Part shown: positions 11,431 to 22,688 of the stretch, one piece after another
How the letters are laid out: each line of letters opens with the position of its first letter
Position numbering within the stretch: the first letter of the stretch is position 1
Source: Nematostella vectensis
Lineage: Eukaryota > Cnidaria > Anthozoa > Actiniaria > Edwardsiidae
Direction of reading: 5' to 3'
Length of the DNA: 64,000 nucleotides
Assembly: GCF_932526225.1 (NCBI RefSeq)
Contig: NC_064035.1
Span: 12,346,566 to 12,410,565 of the forward strand
Translations under genes and position numbers: made by a program
The notes under the pieces: generated by a model
Seen by the model: only the letters and a program-made list of their open reading frames with translations
Databases searched by the model: none
Told to the model about the DNA's origin: nothing

Positions 11431-14264
11431 GCTTGTTGATCGAATCGTTCAGGTATCGGTACCTAATTCGATTGGCCAATCTAAAGACAATCAAAACACA
11501 ACCTCAGAACTACCTCATTGCACAATCCCCTTTAGGGTTCTGATTAGAATGCCATCCAAAAAAGCCGAGAGCTATATAGCGCCGAGCACTTCTATATTCA
11601 GGCATAAAGTTACGATTTCCTGTCATTTTGCCTCATCTCTGGTAAGGGAGGATATGAAATTCTAATTCTAATTGCCTGTCTTGCCATTATAGAACGAAAG
11701 TGGAAACTAAAAAGTTACCCTTGGCCTAAAGCGCCCCAAGTGGCTTATTGCGCCAGCAATAAGTACGGTAACTTAAAACTTCTCCTACTTTGAACTCTTT
11801 ATAATTCAATAGGATCTTGCTCTATTGATAAATTGTCTATTAAGACATCGTCTTTGTGAAGATTTTTTTTTCTTGCATTTGCTAGGCTAATTGTGATTTT
11901 TGGAAGACTAGATTTGCAGATATTTGTATTGTTTTCTCGGTTATTTCTCTTTTAGGCAGTTGAAAATATAGATAAACTATTAATTACCTATACCTCATAA
12001 AATATATTGATAAATCGTTTTTTAAGATTGTGTAAAAGTACAAAATTTACTAAACAAGCCAAGATACAGTAAGTAAAGTAAGGCAAGAATGCAAGAAACT
12101 AACAGCCATGAAAAAAATCGTGGCTTCTTTTTTATCAATTCATGTGCATATACAGAACGTCATGCTGTCGATACTGAGAAATGGTTATCCAGTTCCCAAG
12201 AGTATAGATATTGCTGAATACTATCACGAATGTAATTAGTATATTTGTGGCCTAAAATCAGTGCTACAAGTATTGTACCGTGTTCAGACGGAGGGTTAAA
12301 TGGGACCTCGATTCCGTAAGCCACACTCATCACGTCGTAGATTTATTTCTTTTATTTTCTTGTTTTCTATTCATAATAAGTATTATTCTTATTTCTCTAT
12401 TCATTCATTAATTCATTTATTTTTTTACGTGTGTCGTTTAAAAGAAATCAAGGCTTGAAAAACCGTAGATTAGTAGTGACAAAGATAAACATTGCGAATG
12501 GCCAATGGCGTTAAATTCCATATTAGTTCAATGAAATTCCTAAGACTATCCGAAAACATCATTTCTTCAATAGCAAAAAAAAGGAAACAGAAGGCATCTT
12601 CAGATCAATTCCATTGTTTACTACCGTCGTCGCTCGTCACATTGGTATCTTTAAGTCTCTCTTCAGTTTTTTAGATATAATCGTGGCTTCAGACCTGGAT
12701 TGTATTATTCGTATGCTACCCCTGTTTATCCACAGCCTCGGATTTCGACCAGAATATCGGAAAGATATAGAAAAACAAACAAACAAACAAACAGACAGAC
12801 AGATAAAAAGCGTTTTTGACGCTATATGAGACAACACAGGTTTGTGTGCATAAAAAACATAAAAATCACCTTTCATCTTCTGTAGAATTCTTAGAATTGA
12901 CCCAAACTAGACATGAAGTTAAATAAAACTTGCCAGATCCCGCTTGTAGCTTCCATTCTGGCAAGTGTGATGAATCCCGGTTTCTAATATTTGGTTACAT
13001 CATGATGTGCTTCAAACTCATTCCCATGCGATAAAGTCTATGACACGAGAATAGAAAAAGTGGGTGTTTGCGCAATGGGTCTCTTATTAATGGACGCTTT
13101 CTACAGCATTTGACATTCCGATTGTTTTATCCTGTACTGTTTTTGTACTGCCTCGATATGACAGCAACTCGGTGTGTGTAGAAGACAGGCGGGTGGATAG
13201 TAATTAAGTAAATTATATGAGTTTATATTAGAGTTTCGATGATTAGTGAAAAACTAAGTTATTTTGTTTCTTTGCTTACCTGTTTGACTTCCACGAAGCA
13301 ACGCGGATTATAACACACATATTCTTAGCGAGTGCATCCTTAAATAGGTGTATATCAACTGGCATCATTGTATGTTGCTAAAAAAAAGTAGCAGAACTAC
13401 AATCTTGTTTACGGTTGACATCGGAAGCATGAACAATAATTTTAATTGGTTAAATACGCATTTCTAGAAATATGTGATATGATCCTCATTTACGGATCGT
13501 ATTAAGCCCATGAAATACTATGATAAAGTTGGTGAAAACTTAAAAACAAAGTTAATCAGTATTAATATTTTCTAACATTTCTGTAGCAAGACATAACACA
13601 ACCTATTATTATTTACTTTAAATTTCAGACGGGAATCCCCAAGAACATGTTATGTTATTTGATCACTTTGTTTTATGAGTTCCGCACTTGGATAAATGGG
13701 TACTCTTCCGAGCATTTTCGTCTTCATGCTTTGTTAGCAATCGAGAATCATAAAAGTTTAAAACAAACACAAGTAGACTGATAAAACCAGGATCTAGCAA
13801 TAAAGAGTAGGCGTGAAGAACGCATTTCATTTATTTATGGATTTATCTATTTTTCTTAAGCGTACGATAAAACAACCTTAAAGAAACATGTATTGTTGTA
13901 AAAGTAAAAAGAAATAAGACGTCAAGTACAAATATAAGCCTTTTCGTTTCTGTATCTATCTTTGAGGGGGATTAAAAAGTCTCAAGCAAAACGTACTATA
14001 AGCCGATTTATGACTTACGTCTTAGTAGCGATTGTTATTCAAGGGAAAAACACTGGGACCATCATGGAGTGATCATTGCCAAACATCAGGGTATTCATGG
14101 GCTTAGTACTGCAAACATAAAACCCACATAATACGCCTTATTGAAGATTAATTCAAAAAACGAAGGAAGAAAAAAAAGGGGGAAATTAAGGGATGAACGA
14201 TAAGCGCCGGTTTCGTTTTTGACAAGATGGCTAAAAAGACAAAGGCAAACAACACATTGGGCCT
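11431..14264. other. Intergenic, no recognised gene
   Basis: AT-rich sequence with only short open frames. A small AAAC/AGAC microsatellite lies at 12774-12803. No coding exon with recognisable similarity was seen. Confidence 0.45.
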
Positions 14265-14593
14265 TTAAGGGGAGATTCCTATCAAAGAAGTGCCAAATTT
14301 GGGGTTTGTATTTAAAAAGTGACTATTTCATTACAATTGGTCTGATTTCCATAAAACTTGGTACAAATGTTCTCAATAAGGTTATCTACATCATCATGTA
14401 ATTATATGTTAATACTAATGAGCCCCTGGTTAAATATTAACTCTCAAAGGGAATATTTCAAAACGCTTTATTAAAACTGCCCCCACCATTTTTTACACTT
14501 CCTATTTACATTGAAGGCTTTATATTGCATACACACATCATGGACATAAGGAAAAACAAACCTATGGGACAGTTTGTTGATAAGCCAATTCTG

Positions 14594-14607
14594 GTTACCA
14601 TAGCAAC
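14594..14607 (+). promoter_or_regulatory. X-box (RFX-type) motif, distal side of the Mutator element
   Basis: GTTACCATAGCAAC fits the RFX X-box pattern of two half-sites (GTTACC and AGCAAC) around a two-base centre. It lies 330 bp inside the left end of the Mutator element, past the transposase stop. Motif recognition only. Confidence 0.45.
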
Positions 14608-14909
14608 CAAAACCTCTTCATGAAGACTTATACTGGTATATCACAGGCTAGGTTTAAGTTTTTTGAAAATGCTCCCATAGGTTTGTAATATGGACTATAC
14701 ACTACAAGTCTTCCAAATTTGAGCTAAAACCGTTAAATACCTGTCAAGATACTTAAGGGGGGCAATAAATTAATACGGAAATTAGTGTATTTGAGAAATC
14801 AGCTCTTAAAGTTTGACAAATGAGTTTTGAAAGCAAAACCACTCCAGTTAGGCTTTATGCTTGGTATAGAATAAATTAGACTGCCATAGAATCACAATTT
14901 ATCATCTAC

Positions 14910-17113
14910 TTAATGTTTCTTTGCCCTTTTCTTCCTCCTATGGCTAGTTGAGGGTCCTAAGTTATGTCCTAGCTCATTAAAGCCTCCTGCCTCATATGTT
15001 GTGCCTTCCCGTTCTAACCTAAGCTCTTCGTCCCTCTTCCTTGCCAAACTCCTTGCCTGTCTGTACTTCCTATGCTGGTCACTAGCCCTCTTCTCTGCCT
15101 TTTCTACTCTCTCCCTATCTCTTCTCTTACTCTCTTTCTCTGTATCACTACCCACTTCAATCCCCGCCCTTCTCATGATTTCATGCTTCCCGGTAGCACC
15201 CAGACTGAAGTGGATAGCCGCAGACCCAACAGCCATCTCCACTCTCTCCCTACCATGCCATTTATGCTTTGGGCACCTGGCCCACACCAAAGCATTTAAA
15301 GATTCATTGGCATTCTGGGTGTAGCCAGGGAGACACCTCGCCAACAGAGCAGGATCTGTTAGCCGAGTATAGATGGGCTCCAGGCACTTGATGAACACCG
15401 GGTCCAGGTGGTAGTCCTTGTCTTCACAAGGAAGACCTTTCTTATATTTGCACCAAGAGTTGGCTGGGCAGAACTGGTGTCTCTCCTTGTCAGGGATTTT
15501 GCTGCAGTGATACCAGGATGCTTTGATTGCATTTTGCATCTGAGCAATGGCTGCGTCTCTCTCTATCGGCGTATTTGCATTCTTATTTACATTGTCCCTG
15601 ATAGCTTTTCCATAGTATTTTTTTAATTTTTCAATAGCATTCTTGGTCAGTCTGCCAGATCTCCCTTTCACAGGTTTGCCATCTTCTAATTTGTTTGAAG
15701 AAGTCTGGAAGTGATACAAGGCCTTGCCCATCCGTTTCTGGACATGGCCTATGCAGTCCAGCTTGACCACTCTGTTGCAGTCAGCACTTCCATCAAGGTG
15801 ACTTGACTCCCATTCCACATAGTCCTCAGACTTGAGCCACTCCTTGTACTCTGTGCTTGCTCTGGACATTGACTCAAACTTGTTGCATGTGTCACACACA
15901 CCGTACTGGTCCCAAATAGAGTCGTAGGACTTAGAGTCCCCGTCGCAAATCATGTACTTGTACATGAGATCGAAGGAAAGACTCCTCCCCCACAACCTCT
16001 TTGCACATTCCTTTTCCATACTAGGGCTAGACCCATCAAAGCTTCCAAGACACTCATGTGCCTCTACCCAGACCTCAAACTCATCACTTGGAAGTGTGTT
16101 CTTTTTTATGTCACAAGCATGGCAAGTCTTGGATAATACTTCAAAGTCCAGGACTTTGCCTGTTGTAGAGGAGATCACAAACCCGACTGCATGGTTTGCT
16201 GTGAATCCCCGCTTTGACCATGTGCCATCAAAGCTTACAGGAATGCCCACATTCATTGATTCACTTTCAAGTGAGCCTAGTTCTTGCATGGCTGCTTCTC
16301 TAGCCTCTTTACAGTTGGCTTCAAGCACCTCAGCTGCAACTTCCCTTGTCACATTGTGTAAAAGTTTTTGGTGTTTATACCATGTGTTTATGGCCATTGT
16401 GAAGGGCATGTTTAAAAGCTCACATAATTTTGCTACCCCTTCCATACCAATGCCCATTTCGGAGGAAGCGTACACAATCCGCCTGTTGATGTCTTTGGCG
16501 TTGTTTGTCCTCGGAGCAGTCGCGTCACCAATGTGCTCTCCGGTAGCCAAGAACTCCTTCATGTCACAATCATGGCAATGAACAAACAAACTGCTGCACA
16601 TTCCATGCCTACTAGTGGTCATCTCTTTTAGTTCAAATTTACCTAGGGAAAAGTTAGATCAATATTAGGAACATAATTAAGCTTAAGCCATCGACAAGTG
16701 AAGCGGTTACGGGTGATATTAAAGTATATAAGATAGCATTTTTACTTACCAGCATCGCACGTGGTGTTAGCATGTAATCGCTTGGCAAAGTTGAGAAGAC
16801 TCTGCATCGAAACAAAGCGATATCCAGTGGCTGATTCACCCTCAGCTTCAAAAGCATTTAAGCTATCATCAGAAGATAAATCTTCAAGAACATCATGAAG
16901 CTTCTGAGCCGAAGCACTTGGCTGAGGAGGAGGAACTTGCTCGCTCACAACATCGTCGTCACCGACGAACGCGATCTCAGTAACCTGCCGTATTTCTGGT
17001 TGATCCTGAGCTTTCTTGTCTTGTTTCTTAGTTCCTTTGAACGTAGATTTCCTCTTTCTTGTGTTAGTCTGGACTACAGATTGTTTGTAGCCGTGTTTTG
17101 AGCCCTTTGGCAT
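14910..17113 (-). CDS. Mutator-like transposase (two exons, 698 aa)
   Basis: Predicted cut-and-paste transposase acting in the nucleus on the ends of its own element. Exon 1 is 17113-16750 and exon 2 is 16642-14910. The intron has GTAAGT at the donor and a TTTTCCCTAG acceptor, and the phase-1 junction keeps the frame. The N-terminal exon is basic and resembles the lysine/arginine-rich leaders of animal Mutator-like proteins. In exon 2, an FDGTWSKRG motif (Asp near residue 260) and CDGDSKSYDS (Asp near 355) look like the first two acidic catalytic positions. A CIGHVQKR motif follows, and Cys pairs such as CHAC and CDTC may bind zinc. The C terminus is a highly charged helix ending in a nuclear-localisation-like basic tail. 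The family assignment (animal Mutator-like transposase domain) is by recognition of these motifs. The third acidic residue was not pinned down. No internal stop or frameshift was seen. Confidence 0.85.
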
Positions 17114-17331
17114 GATTAAGAAGCGTATAATTTTCGTGTGTCGAGTGTAAATAACGCGAATTTTAGATTTGAGACTTGGACGCGCTGAAACAGCAACCAG
17201 GCCTCTAAAACTAGCTTTGGAATAGCCGGAATGGACATCAAAGGAGTCTGGAACCGAAACCAACCATTTAATTTTATGCTGGGGGTCGCTTTGTGCTGAA
17301 AAAAGGGCGCAAAACAAAAGAAAGCTATCTC

Positions 17332-17345
17332 GTTACCATGGTAAC
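17332..17345 (+). promoter_or_regulatory. Perfect palindromic X-box (RFX site) upstream of the transposase
   Basis: GTTACCATGGTAAC is a perfect palindrome and matches the ideal RFX X-box. It lies inside the Mutator element, 219 bp upstream of the transposase start codon, so it may act as a promoter element for the transposon. The sequence is certain; the function is inference. Confidence 0.55.
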
Positions 17346-17870
17346 GGATAACTCACAACATCGTATGCCTCAGTATTTGTCTTTTTTATGGGTATTTCTT
17401 TTAGAATTTAGCATAAAAAGGTATAGAACAGAAAAGTATAATGCTTGAACAGTATTTAGAAGCACTTATTAGAAAATCATCACTTTTTTTATTTTTTTGG
17501 ATTTTTTGATAGGAATCTCCCCTTAAGGCTATATACACTATGGGGATATCAAGGATGGATCTTTTAACTGTTTACATTGACTTCAACCGCCCTTTCTACT
17601 TCCATCGCTGGATCTATTTGCCTTTTATAGCGTTCATCAACCTCACCTCCCCTCTACTCACTTAGAACTAGCATTACCGCTTGTTTGCCTATGAAAATCT
17701 CCTCAAGTTAAAACTATTAGAACTATTCGTGGAGATAAAGCTGATAAAAAAACGATAATTCAGCTAGACAATACCTTTATCGGTTTTTGGTTTCCTTTTT
17801 TGCTTAATAGCTATTTATCCAGTATTCAGGCATAGGCTTTTTTCCCAGACTATAGCCTGTTTGCACGCGT

Positions 17871-17945
17871 TTTACCCGGTGTTTTTTCGCCTATCTTAAT
17901 ACCCGGTGTTATTTCGCTATGTTTACCCGGTGTTTTCGATTCTTG
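17871..17945. repeat. Short repeat, three TTACCCGGTGTT units
   Basis: TTTACCCGGTGTT, ATACCCGGTGTT and TTTACCCGGTGTT followed by TTTCG-like sequence occur about 30 bp apart. Function unknown. Confidence 0.5.
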
Positions 17946-20900
17946 GTGTCTAGGCGCTCTAACTATGGCTGATCATATTTCAAATTCCTAAATAAAGCTT
18001 AATTTAGGTATTGCGAAACGCAAATAAATTCTATGTTTATTTTAGCATCACATTTTTTAAGTTCGTAAATCAAAATTACCTTATATATGTCATTGCGTCG
18101 TCTTTTTTAGCTCCGGTGCGCGCCACTTATTCTGCCTATACCGTTTAATTTACAAACTTATATTTTCAATATTCGCAAAATCATCTTTTCCCACCGTTTA
18201 TAAATAGAAAAAAAACTTCGATTAATTTTCTTTGTGGCTGCCAACTTAAGACTCGAGACAAGTGCCCTTGCGAATTGCGCTTAGGTCATTATTAGCCCGC
18301 CGCTTTGGTTTACTTCCCCAAATGAGAGTGCCGAAATAGCGAGAAATGGTTTTCGCCGCTTTATTCTAGCCATAAAATAAAAGATCATTGCGGTCACATT
18401 TCAGAGCACCTGAGAAAGGTAAAAAGAAATCTATTATAGAAATAAATTTGTGTTGATTACACACAGAGTTCGTGACAAATTTGACCATATGGAGTTCTTC
18501 CCACAGTAAATTCTACCGGCTAAGCCTGGTTATCTCCAAGAGCGCTATACAAAGACGAAAGGGACCTTACTCAACGGGTCCAAAATAGCTCGGTAACATG
18601 ATTTAAGACTGCACAGATCTCCTAAGCAGTTCCGTTTCACTCTTCATTGCTTAGTATTCCCTTATTGCTATTTCGAAGATAAAAAAATCTATTGTTATTC
18701 CACGGTGCGGGTAGAATATCGTGAAGAGAGAAGAGGGATTTAAATAACAAGGTTCAAGATTAAACGGATTTAGCTGCATATCACACATTTATTTAATTAC
18801 TTTGTACGGAAAAGGCTCAATTTTTGCATGGAGTGAGAATTTCAAGTAGATAGGGATCAAAATCTTTTGATAAACTCGCTAGTCAAGGTAACTTGATGAA
18901 AGCGAGTACATAAAAGCGAGTACATTAGCTTTGAAAGCCTTTCGTTAAACAACTTCTCAGATTTATCGCACTTACAAAATACTTATCTCACTTAAGATGC
19001 TATCAAAAACGCTTTACTAGTTCAGTTGTTTGATTTCGGTTTTGTCTAGTACGCGGCATTGCGAGAGAAACAAAGCTATCAGCGGGCAATTACTGCAAGC
19101 CAAGGCGTGATAACACGAAAGAACAGTGCTTTTTGGAGGATATGACAATTTGATAATTAATTGTGCAACAGGATGTTAGGATGAAAGCTTCGATGCGGAT
19201 AATTTGCGCTTAACGAGTGCGCAGCGTCAGTTTGCTTGGACCGTTTTGTAATCCTGGGAGGGATTAGTTCCTTTTCCTAGAAACATGACCACACGGGTGC
19301 TCGCTAAAGGCGTTACACACTAGCTTGAAACTATATCGTAAACATGACATTATTCCCAAGAAGTAAAAAAAAATGTTAGCGAATACACGGGTAAACAGAG
19401 TATTGAAAAAGTGAATGCGATTGCTTACTTGACATAATGTAGACCAATAATGCCCAATGGATTATACGAATTCAATTTCACACCTATCGTGCTGTGTGCC
19501 ACCATAATGCCAAAATTGACGCCCAGAAATGCGAGACACTGCCCATTTGTCTACCTATTTACACACCTATAAACATTTGTTTATTTATCTATTTATTATT
19601 AATTTACTGTAAACCCGCCACACCTGTATTACTTACTACTCGGATCGTATAGTTTGCAACAGACGTATTCCAAATTCAACCAGCCAAATCTGGAAACCCA
19701 AACATAGCTTTAAGTTCGCAATGACTTAATTACACACGAACATTGTCCGTTGTCCATTTAGAACGACTAATGCTTTTTCTTTCTGGCTATGGGTATTGTT
19801 CTCCTGGATCGAACGTGTAATACCGAGCCCGGATATCTCACATGTAATTATTTTGCTTTTACTGCGACGATATTATTTCACAAAAAGAACAAACATGAAA
19901 TGATTGTTAACTACTCACATGTTAGAAAAATATGCAACGGTAATTCGGTGTGTGTTGAGGGGGAATCTTAAAAAGCAAGGGATGTTTTGTTTAATGACAA
20001 GTTGTTGACTGTGGCTAAGGTACAGAAAATGGCGACGGGTGTGTCTAGAGTGAAATCCACCACCATTAAAAAATATGAGTGAAATGTGAATGAGCCAGAC
20101 TTGATGCTCTATGGTGAGAGCTTCTAGGATGTCGCGCACAGAAATGCTACCTGTCGAGTGATGCGTCTACAATCTACAGGTAAAATAAGCCGTTTTTGTT
20201 TCCAATACCGACAAGAAGGCTACTTTGTGGCATGATTCCTTTGTGGCGATGCAGGGTGGCCTATAGATACAGACACAAACCCCACGAACCTTAAAATACA
20301 GGCAGGGTCGTTGAATCTTACAGTTATTTTGCGGGGAAGTGTTTTTGGAAAAAGCAGACATTTAAGCGCAGCAGCTTGATCGATGGTGAAGAAATCTAGA
20401 AACCTTTCTTCCATACTCATATTGCATCAATAAAACCTTAAAAAAGCGTAAAGATAAACAAAATATTGCTGCTGATTCAGATTGAAACACTTTCATGGCA
20501 ACTTTTTTTTGTTTTTAATGTTTTCTTTGTGTGAAAAGAAAACAAGACATCGGCCACATTGAAGGTAGATCTCTTTTGATATCTTCATCAGGGGTATAGG
20601 CAGCTTTGTTAGACGCTGTGGTCAAGCTTGAATACAGCAGTGTCGTCTGCAGTAGTTTATTCGTTATATGACAATTATCAGTCAGTATGGTAGAGGTTTA
20701 AGGTTACGGTTTTTGTGTATTAAAGTATGTGTACTTTCTTCTTGCTACTTGAAACAATCACTATAAAAACAGTAAAAAAGAGTTCTTCTTTCGCGGATTT
20801 TCTTGTTCTGCTTTCAGTGGCAAATACATAGCGAGTGTTAGAGAAACCAAGGTCTTGTGACACCATGGCTAATGGTTTGGAAGATTTGATTTTTCCCCTG

Positions 20901-21610
20901 TAGGAAATCTCCACCAGATTGAAGCGCTGGCTATTGACACACACACGCTTCGCGGACCGTGTAGCACAATGCTTTATTGAATTACTTCACTTTGCACAAT
21001 AATTCGACCCAAAGTGAACAAATGTATATATTTTATGGGTTTTGAGTTGATTACTTGCATCCCGGTGAGCAGTATTATAAAGCAGACAATACTTTGTTTA
21101 TAATGCTAACCCTAAAAGGTAAATTGAGATGTCCAGAAAATATTGAGAAATTAACGATCGAAAGCAGCTTCTCACCATTGCCTGCCCATTCTTTTATTTT
21201 TATCGTCAGTATCATGCGAAGTTAGGATTATTAGTTTAAGGTTGTTTCAATACAATTGTCCAACCTGCCTGTCGTAACATTCGTTTAAAATGTCTTTACA
21301 TACGACTAAGGTAAACTTTGACAGCTTATAGCTTGTCATTGAAGTTTTCTTTAAGACTGCCACTTATGGTGGAATTCTCGCTATACTCGAAATCACTACG
21401 GACACAATAGGATATTGCTAATACCTTTTCAAAAGACAGTACAATGCTTAAGTTAATCTTATTAAAAATAGTTTATTTAGAAACTCTTAATACCTTAACT
21501 GGATTCTAATTGATAAAGAAACTGCTAAATGAACATAATTTATAATCACAGAGAGAAAAGCGATATCTTATGGAATTAAAGATCTAGCCTAACCTGTCCT
21601 TTTAACAGAG

Positions 21611-21780
21611 ATAGGGTTTTAAGAACTAGCCAAACCTTGCTTTTAAACAGAGCTGCAAGGAAGCATACATTCTCAGACTAGAGCCGGAATATTGAGATAG
21701 GGCTTAAAGAACTAGCCAAACCTAGCTTTTTAACAGAGCTGCAAGAAAGCATATATTCTCAGACGTGAGCCTGAATATTC
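21611..21780. repeat. Imperfect tandem duplication, about 84 bp unit
   Basis: GATAGGG, AAGAACTAGCCAAACC, ACAGAGCTGCAAG, GCATA and ATTCTCAGAC are shared in order between 21611-21693 and 21695-21780. Two copies only. Confidence 0.75.
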
Positions 21781-22621
21781 ACCAGTTACAAGATTCTAGT
21801 TGAATGTCTTTTATGGGACAGAAAGTATGCTTGGTACTGGAGTAACGGGACGAGCCCGAACCACACCTTTTGGCCTAATAACGGTAGGCTTACAGATGTT
21901 TCTTGTTTTTAAGTGTTTAAATTCAAGGTGTCATAAAATACGACGTTATTTATCACTCTTGGCAATTAATATATTTCTTGGGGGAACAACCATCCTCGTA
22001 TGCAAAACCTGGCAGGTTCAAAGCCCTCAGGGTACAGCCGGTTTGCTTTAAAAAAAATTGGCATTAACCGTATTAGATGGCAGATCTTTATTAAATTTGA
22101 TTTCGGTTGACAGATATGATATAATCAGCAAAATCAATAGACTACGTAATAAGATCCATTGCCCTTACCAATTCCCATTCCCTTAAGGTAGAGAACAAGA
22201 GATCAAAAATCAACGTTAAGGGAGAAAATAAATAAAATAAAGGTAGAATGATTAAGAAAAAAGAAATATTGGAGACCTTTCTGAATAAAAAAGTAAATAA
22301 GAACAAACTTGGGCAGCCCCAAGTCTCGGTTCACACCAGCGAATAAAATAGCCAGCTAATTAAGCCTGTTTAAGCATGCTAACGAAATTTCAAGATGAGC
22401 AACAATACGATTTACTTTGTGGCCATTAAAGTGCTTCTTAAATTACTTCCGCAAAGATGCGCGCATGACAAAATTCGGTCCAATCCGCCTTATGAGCTGA
22501 CTGCCTGCTTGCATTCGACTACTCATAATAACATCGCGCTATTGTTCTAAGGAATTAATCATGATGTAATTTCATACCTATTAGCGATTTTACGAGAGCC
22601 CAAAAAGAAAAAAGGGTGCGC

Positions 22622-22635
22622 TTGTCACGTGACAA
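22622..22635. promoter_or_regulatory. Palindromic CACGTG E-box near the eve start
   Basis: TTGTCACGTGACAA is a perfect 14 bp palindrome centred on CACGTG, ending 53 bp upstream of the eve start codon. GTCACGTGAC is the classic site for bHLH-zip factors of the USF/MITF/TFE type. A weak TATA-like CTTATAACC follows. Whether it lies in the promoter or the 5' UTR cannot be told. Confidence 0.45.
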
Positions 22636-22688
22636 CAAGCGGCTTATAACCAGGAATCGAACTGAGAAAAGAGCATAATCCCTTAACG

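Larger units (their letters stand above)
14265..17526 (-). mobile_element. Complete Mutator-type DNA transposon (3.26 kb)
   Basis: A perfect 22 bp inverted repeat bounds the element: TTAAGGGGAGATTCCTATCA plus AA at 14265-14286 and its reverse complement at 17505-17526. It encloses one intact two-exon transposase gene on the minus strand. I could not identify a convincing 8-11 bp target-site duplication, so the exact tips may be a few bases off. The intact frame, canonical splice sites and matching ends suggest relatively recent insertion. Two RFX-type X-box sequences lie inside it, one near each end. Confidence 0.8.
17527..22688. other. Intergenic region upstream of eve
   Basis: No gene was recognised. 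Short repeated ACCCGGTGTT motifs occur three times at 17871-17940. An imperfect 84 bp tandem duplication lies at 21611-21780. The region immediately upstream of eve would be expected to hold its promoter and enhancers, but only the palindrome at 22622-22635 stands out. Confidence 0.5.

Noticed and set aside
15001-16581. Plus-strand open frames of 107 and 209 codons
   Set aside because: They lie antisense inside the transposase exon and show no recognisable domain; they are shadows of the minus-strand gene.
20555-20605. Second hammerhead-like CTGATGAAG motif (minus strand)
   Set aside because: CTGATGA is present, but no stem II hairpin followed by GAAA is found.
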